64,000 nt of DNA from Leucobacter muris (GTDB lineage Bacteria; Actinomycetota; Actinomycetes; Actinomycetales; Microbacteriaceae), in the NCBI RefSeq assembly GCF_004028235.1, contig NZ_CP035037.1:620001-684000 (forward strand). The letters run 5' to 3'. Below, piece by piece: positions 61,038-64,000 of this stretch. The position numbers and the translations under genes were made by a program. The notes below the pieces were generated by a model, which saw only the letters and a list, made by a program, of their open reading frames with translations, was not told the DNA's origin and ran no database searches. Position 1 is the stretch's first letter; each line of letters starts with the position of its first letter.

Positions 61038-61851
61038 GATCTGCTTTCTCTGGGGGTGCTGAGCGGTGGGTGAGGGGTCGGGAGAAGATGGGTTGCGGCG
61101 ACTGGAGGCCGATCGCCGCGGCGCTCACGCCGTGGGCTGTGAACTGCACGAGCGAGAACATGGGGGCGTCGTGGCCCGCGACGGTGTCCGGCCCGGCGTC
61201 CATCACCTGGTGGTAGGCGAGCGAGGGGCCCACGAACACGGGGATGCCGCCGAGCGAGGCGGCGAGCGAGTGGTGGAAGTGGCCGGCGAGGATCGCGCGG
61301 GTGTCGGATCCCTCGAGCACGCTCAGCAGCTCGGGCGCGTCTGCGAGGCCCTGCTTGCTGAGTGAGGGGAGCGGCGACTCGACCGGAGCGTGGTGCAGCG
61401 CGATGATGCTGCCGGCTTCGTGCGGCTCGCGCAGCGCGTCGGCGAGCCAGGCCAGCTGTGCCGGGCCGAGCGAGCCCGTGCTCGAGTCGAGGCGCACGAT
61501 GCGGTAGCCCTCGACGTGCTCGACGCCGTAGTGGCGTTCGCCGTGACCGGGGAGCGCGGCGGCGGCGACCGGGTCGTCGTGGTTGCCGAGCACGGTGAAG
61601 ACGGGGGCGCCCACGATCTCGGCCAGTCGGGCGCAGGCCCGGGACACCGACCGGTACGCGCCGGGGTGGCCGCGCTGCACGAGATCACCGGTGACGACGA
61701 CCGCCTCGGGCGTCATGCCCACCGAGTGCGCGTACTCGCCCACGCGCTCGAGCCGGCCGACGCCGTCGACGGTGCCGTAGAGCAGCCCTTCCTCGGTGGC
61801 GTGCACGTCGCTGATGTGCAGCACGGTGAAGCGCCCGGTCGCCGAGCTCAT
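61027..61851 (-). CDS. Calcineurin-like metallophosphoesterase (CpdA/GpdQ type)
   Basis: 274 residues with all five metal motifs: Asp15-x-His17 (HISDVHA), Asp56 (VVTGDLVQRG), Asn90-His91-Asp (LGNHDD), His in ALHHAPV, and GHFHHS. This group cleaves phosphodiesters such as cyclic nucleotides or glycerophosphodiesters. No signal peptide, so it acts in the cytoplasm on imported or internal substrate. It overlaps both neighbours by a few bases, which shows tight co-translation. Confidence 0.93.
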   Translation of the reverse strand: MSSATGRFTVLHISDVHATEEGLLYGTVDGVGRLERVGEYAHSVGMTPEAVVVTGDLVQRGHPGAYRSVSRACARLAEIVGAPVFTVLGNHDDPVAAAALPGHGERHYGVEHVEGYRIVRLDSSTGSLGPAQLAWLADALREPHEAGSIIALHHAPVESPLPSLSKQGLADAPELLSVLEGSDTRAILAGHFHHSLAASLGGIPVFVGPSLAYHQVMDAGPDTVAGHDAPMFSLVQFTAHGVSAAAIGLQSPQPIFSRPLTHRSAPPEKADHVS

Positions 61852-62606
61852 CGCGCGGGCTCCGGATCGGCCGCGAACCGCGCCGAGGCGGTGGGGAGGG
61901 CCGAGGCGGTCGGGAGGGCCCTGGCCGCCGCTGCCTCCGACGCCCGGCGCCCCAGCGCGGTGAGGTGCTCGAAGCGGGCGCCGTGGCGCACCAGGTAGGC
62001 GCTCGCGCCGCCCTGCCGTTCGACGAGATCGAGGGCGGCCGCGAGGGCTTCGGCGGGGCTGTCGAGGTGCAGCCGCTCCGCGTCGGCGCGGGATCCGGCC
62101 GTGAGGCCGAGCGCGTCGAGCTGCTCGGCGACGAGCGCCCGGCGGGCGGGACGCACCGAGATCCCGGATCGGCTGTAGTCGTCGATCACGTCGTCGCGCG
62201 GTTCGCCGGCCGCGAGCCTGGCGAGTGCGACGACGAGGCCGGTGCGATCCTTGCCCGCCGTGCAGTGCACGATCGCGGTGCCGGGGTGCTCGGCGATCGC
62301 GATCACCGCGGCGGTGAGTTGCGGCGCCCGGTCGCGGATCAGGCCTCGGTAGATCGTTTCGAGAGTGCCGCTCGCCGGAGGGCGCTCGCCGTAGAGGGGG
62401 AGCGAGCGCACGGCGAGGGAGTGTCGGCGGGCGCGATGCTCCGAGGCCTCGCGCAGGTCGATCACGAGGTCGACGCCGCGCTCGCGCAGCGCGCGTTCGC
62501 CTTCGGTCGAGAGATCGTCGAGAGTGGCGGATCGCACGAGCCAGGGAGCGGTCTCGTCGCCGATGCCGCGAGCGTTGTAGCTGCCGTCGAGCGGGAATTC
62601 GAACAC
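61848..62606 (-). CDS. Tyrosine-type phosphatase (Y_phosphatase3 / IphP-like)
   Basis: 252 residues from GTG 62604-62606 with GAGGAG upstream. The catalytic loop VHCTAGKDRTGLV gives Cys115 and Arg121 (C-x5-R); an Asp general acid is available in the DLREASEH region. IphP-like enzymes dephosphorylate Tyr and also phosphoinositides or other small phosphomonoesters. It is the first gene of the transporter operon, right after a 19-bp palindrome. Confidence 0.93.
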   Translation of the reverse strand: MFEFPLDGSYNARGIGDETAPWLVRSATLDDLSTEGERALRERGVDLVIDLREASEHRARRHSLAVRSLPLYGERPPASGTLETIYRGLIRDRAPQLTAAVIAIAEHPGTAIVHCTAGKDRTGLVVALARLAAGEPRDDVIDDYSRSGISVRPARRALVAEQLDALGLTAGSRADAERLHLDSPAEALAAALDLVERQGGASAYLVRHGARFEHLTALGRRASEAAAARALPTASALPTASARFAADPEPAR

Positions 62607-62642
62607 GGGGCTCCTCGGGTGATGCGGCGGGTGTTCCGCCTC

Positions 62643-62661
62643 GTTCCAGAATCTCTGGAAC
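62643..62661. promoter_or_regulatory. Operator: 19-bp perfect palindrome
   Basis: GTTCCAGA and TCTGGAAC flank ATC; both eight-base arms match exactly. It lies 37 bases upstream of the tyrosine phosphatase start and 110 bases downstream of the RpiR-type regulator gene on the same strand, in the only gap of this cluster. The regulator is the obvious candidate to bind it. Confidence 0.65.
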
Positions 62662-62771
62662 GCGTTACATCACCACTATCGAGGCGTCGGGTGGCCGGAG
62701 GGTGAACGGTGGGGGAACCCCGCGCGAAGAGTCGGCGAAGCGGGTGAGCGGCGGCGGGGTGGGCCCCGCGG

Positions 62772-63635
62772 CTACTCGCCCGTGTCGGCGAGGGCTCGGG
62801 CGACGACCGAGCGCATCGCCTGCGAGTCGGTGGCCGCCGCGCCGTCGAGGCGGTCGGCGACCGCCGTGAGCAGCGCGTGCAGCAGCACGGAGTGGTTGAG
62901 GCGCACGAAGAAGGGGTCGACGGAGTGCTGGGGCCCCACCGCTCCCGTCGAGACCACCGCGTCGGCGAGCTCGGGGATCGGGGCGCGGGTGTAGCTGCAC
63001 AGCGCGATCACGGTCGCGCCGCGCTGCTTCGCCGCCCGGCAGGTCGCGAGCGTGTGGGTGTTCGCGCCGGAGTGGCTGAGTGCCAGGCAGACGTCGCCCG
63101 GGCCCAGGGTGTGCGCCGCGAACTGCTGGGCGAGGATGTCGATCGGCGCCTCGACTGCGCGGCCGATGGTCGCGAAGCGCATGGCCGCGTCCTGCAGCGG
63201 CGGCGCCGAGAAGCCGTTGGCGGTGAAGAACACGCGCCCCGCTGCGGCGACGAGGGCGGCGGCCGCGGCGAGCGCCTCCCGGTCGACCGCGTTCCGGCCG
63301 AGCAGCAGGGCCTCGCGGGCGCTCTCGAACACGCGGCTGACGCCGTCGCCCGAGGCCGCGTCGGCGGGGGCGCCCTCGCGCGCCAACTCGAGACGCAGAT
63401 GCTGGAACCCCGTGAACCCGAGCCGCTGGCAGGCGCGGATCACGGTCGCCGCCGAGGTGCCGGATGCCGTCGCGAGCTGCTGCGTCGACCACTGCGGCAC
63501 CTCGGACGCACGGTCGAGCACGGCCCTCGCGACCGCTCCCTCGCTCGGCCCGAGCGAGGGGGCGTAGGCCCTGATGCGCGCGAGCGTCGAGCTCGCGCCG
63601 GTCTCGACGGCGGGCGGTCCAGGGTGCGACGACAT
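62772..63635 (-). CDS. MurR/RpiR-family regulator with SIS domain
   Basis: 287 residues from MSSHPGPPAVETGASSTLAR. The HTH_6 domain is PQWSTQQLATASGTSAATVIRACQRLGFTGFQHLRLELA (about 45-85). The SIS domain, which binds phosphosugars or related phosphate esters, is VFFTANGFSAPPLQDAAMRFATIGR ... CLALSHSGANTHTLATCRAAKQRGATVIALCSY. TACCCT lies six bases before ATG 63633-63635 (leaderless). A phosphoester ligand fits the operon it precedes. Confidence 0.92.
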   Translation of the reverse strand: MSSHPGPPAVETGASSTLARIRAYAPSLGPSEGAVARAVLDRASEVPQWSTQQLATASGTSAATVIRACQRLGFTGFQHLRLELAREGAPADAASGDGVSRVFESAREALLLGRNAVDREALAAAAALVAAAGRVFFTANGFSAPPLQDAAMRFATIGRAVEAPIDILAQQFAAHTLGPGDVCLALSHSGANTHTLATCRAAKQRGATVIALCSYTRAPIPELADAVVSTGAVGPQHSVDPFFVRLNHSVLLHALLTAVADRLDGAAATDSQAMRSVVARALADTGE

Positions 63636-63723
63636 GCGCACAGGGTAGTGCACCCAGGTGTCGGCCGGGTGAAGCGCCGCCGGACGGGAGCCCGCGCCGC
63701 CCGCGGGCCGGATGGGGCGGGGC

Positions 63724-63966
63724 TCAGGCCCGCGCGGCTCCGCCGATCACGAGCAGCTCGCCGACCTCGCAGTCGAGCGCGCGGCAGATGGCGGTGAGAG
63801 TCGAGAAGCGGATCGCGCGAGCCCGATCGTTCTTGAGCACCGAGAGATTGACGAGGCTGACCCCCACCCGCTCGCTGAGCTCGGTGAGGGTCATGCCCCG
63901 CGCGGCCAGGAGTTCGTCGAGCCGGCAGTGGATCGCGTGCGTCTCGCCGGCTTCGGCGGGGCTCAT
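63724..63966 (-). CDS. YozG-like XRE-family regulator
   Basis: 80 residues: CRLDELLAARGMTLTELSERVGVSLVNLSVLKNDRARAIRFSTLTAICRALDCEVGELLVI is a Cro/CI-type helix-turn-helix of the YozG group. These small regulators normally sit directly after a DUF2975 membrane-protein gene, and here the ATG overlaps the stop of such an upstream gene (ATGA). Confidence 0.88.
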   Translation of the reverse strand: MSPAEAGETHAIHCRLDELLAARGMTLTELSERVGVSLVNLSVLKNDRARAIRFSTLTAICRALDCEVGELLVIGGAARA

Positions 63967-64000
63967 ACGAGCCCCTCGGTCTCGCGCTGCAGGCGCTCGC
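63963..64000 (-). CDS. C-terminal end of a gene upstream of the YozG-like regulator
   Basis: Only the last 11 codons are inside the window (ERLQRETEGLV, then TGA overlapping the regulator's ATG). The E-T-E-G-L-V ending and the partner gene suggest a DUF2975 membrane protein, but this cannot be confirmed from so short a piece. Confidence 0.5.
   Translation of the reverse strand, partial: ERLQRETEGLV

Noticed and set aside
1..64000. CRISPR array, rRNA operon or replication origin
   Set aside because: I saw no regularly spaced repeats, no rRNA sequence and no DnaA-box cluster or dnaA/dnaN neighbourhood.

Overview
The window is high-GC, densely packed actinobacterial chromosome. Gene content and order (DUF7882-type small protein, DUF3180 after folK, paired bacterial PH-domain proteins, LysS followed by a 59-residue membrane protein, Pr6Pr and DUF4383 membrane proteins) point to the family Microbacteriaceae; a Leucobacter-like organism is my guess, not something I could test. 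Many genes look leaderless: a TANNNT -10 box lies only 5-9 bases before the start codon (for example before 338, 1755, 12145, 13914, 16129, 17920, 19313, 39682, 63635).

Region by region. 1-1.1 kb: the end of an M18 aminopeptidase, a small unknown gene and tRNA-Glu, tRNA-Asp and tRNA-Phe. 1.08-9.42 kb: a degraded prophage-like element integrated in the 3' end of tRNA-Phe, bounded by a 43-bp direct repeat. It keeps a repressor/cro-like switch, an excisionase-like gene and a tyrosine integrase. It has been hit by an IS256-family element (8-bp target duplication) and an IS3-family element; the IS3 sits at a deletion junction that truncates a phage nuclease-like gene. Two tRNA-like sequences also lie inside. 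9.4-11.2 kb: a second patch of remnants (SRAP-like and GntR-like fragments, one lipoprotein gene) between copies of half of the tRNA-Phe terminator. 11.2-22.6 kb: small membrane and unknown proteins, a lipid-related cluster with two paralogous fatty-acid desaturases around a diacylglycerol-kinase-like gene, and a DUF808 gene split by an in-frame TAG.

22.6-34.2 kb: an apparent catabolic regulon. A beta-decarboxylating (LeuB-like) dehydrogenase, an aldehyde dehydrogenase, a short-chain dehydrogenase, an amidase, a complete peptide-type ABC importer and an FCD-type GntR regulator are tied together by an identical 14-bp operator (ATGGTAAGGCCACT), placed over or inside both outward promoters. 34.2-39.6 kb: MFS transporter and Lrp regulator (divergent), acyl-CoA dehydrogenase, M23 peptidase and inorganic pyrophosphatase.

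39.7-52.6 kb: the housekeeping run tilS, hpt, ftsH, folE, a folP-folB fusion, folK, DUF3180, two PH-domain genes, a DUF2520 dehydrogenase-like gene and lysS. The genes from folE onward overlap or abut and are probably co-transcribed. The fusion carries a palindromic repeat inside its coding linker. 52.6-57.1 kb: cardiolipin synthase followed by three damaged genes: a 5'-truncated ATP-grasp gene, a frameshifted NylB-like serine hydrolase and a frameshifted histidine phosphatase. 56.4-63.6 kb: on the minus strand, an RpiR/MurR regulator precedes a 19-bp perfect palindrome and then an operon of tyrosine phosphatase, metallophosphoesterase, binding-protein ABC importer and histidine phosphatase. 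This looks like a phosphoester scavenging system. The window ends in a YozG-like regulator and the tail of its upstream partner.

The most promising undescribed items are the GntR-operator regulon, the three-phosphatase transporter operon, and a small SOS-boxed gene lying antisense to the prophage repressor.
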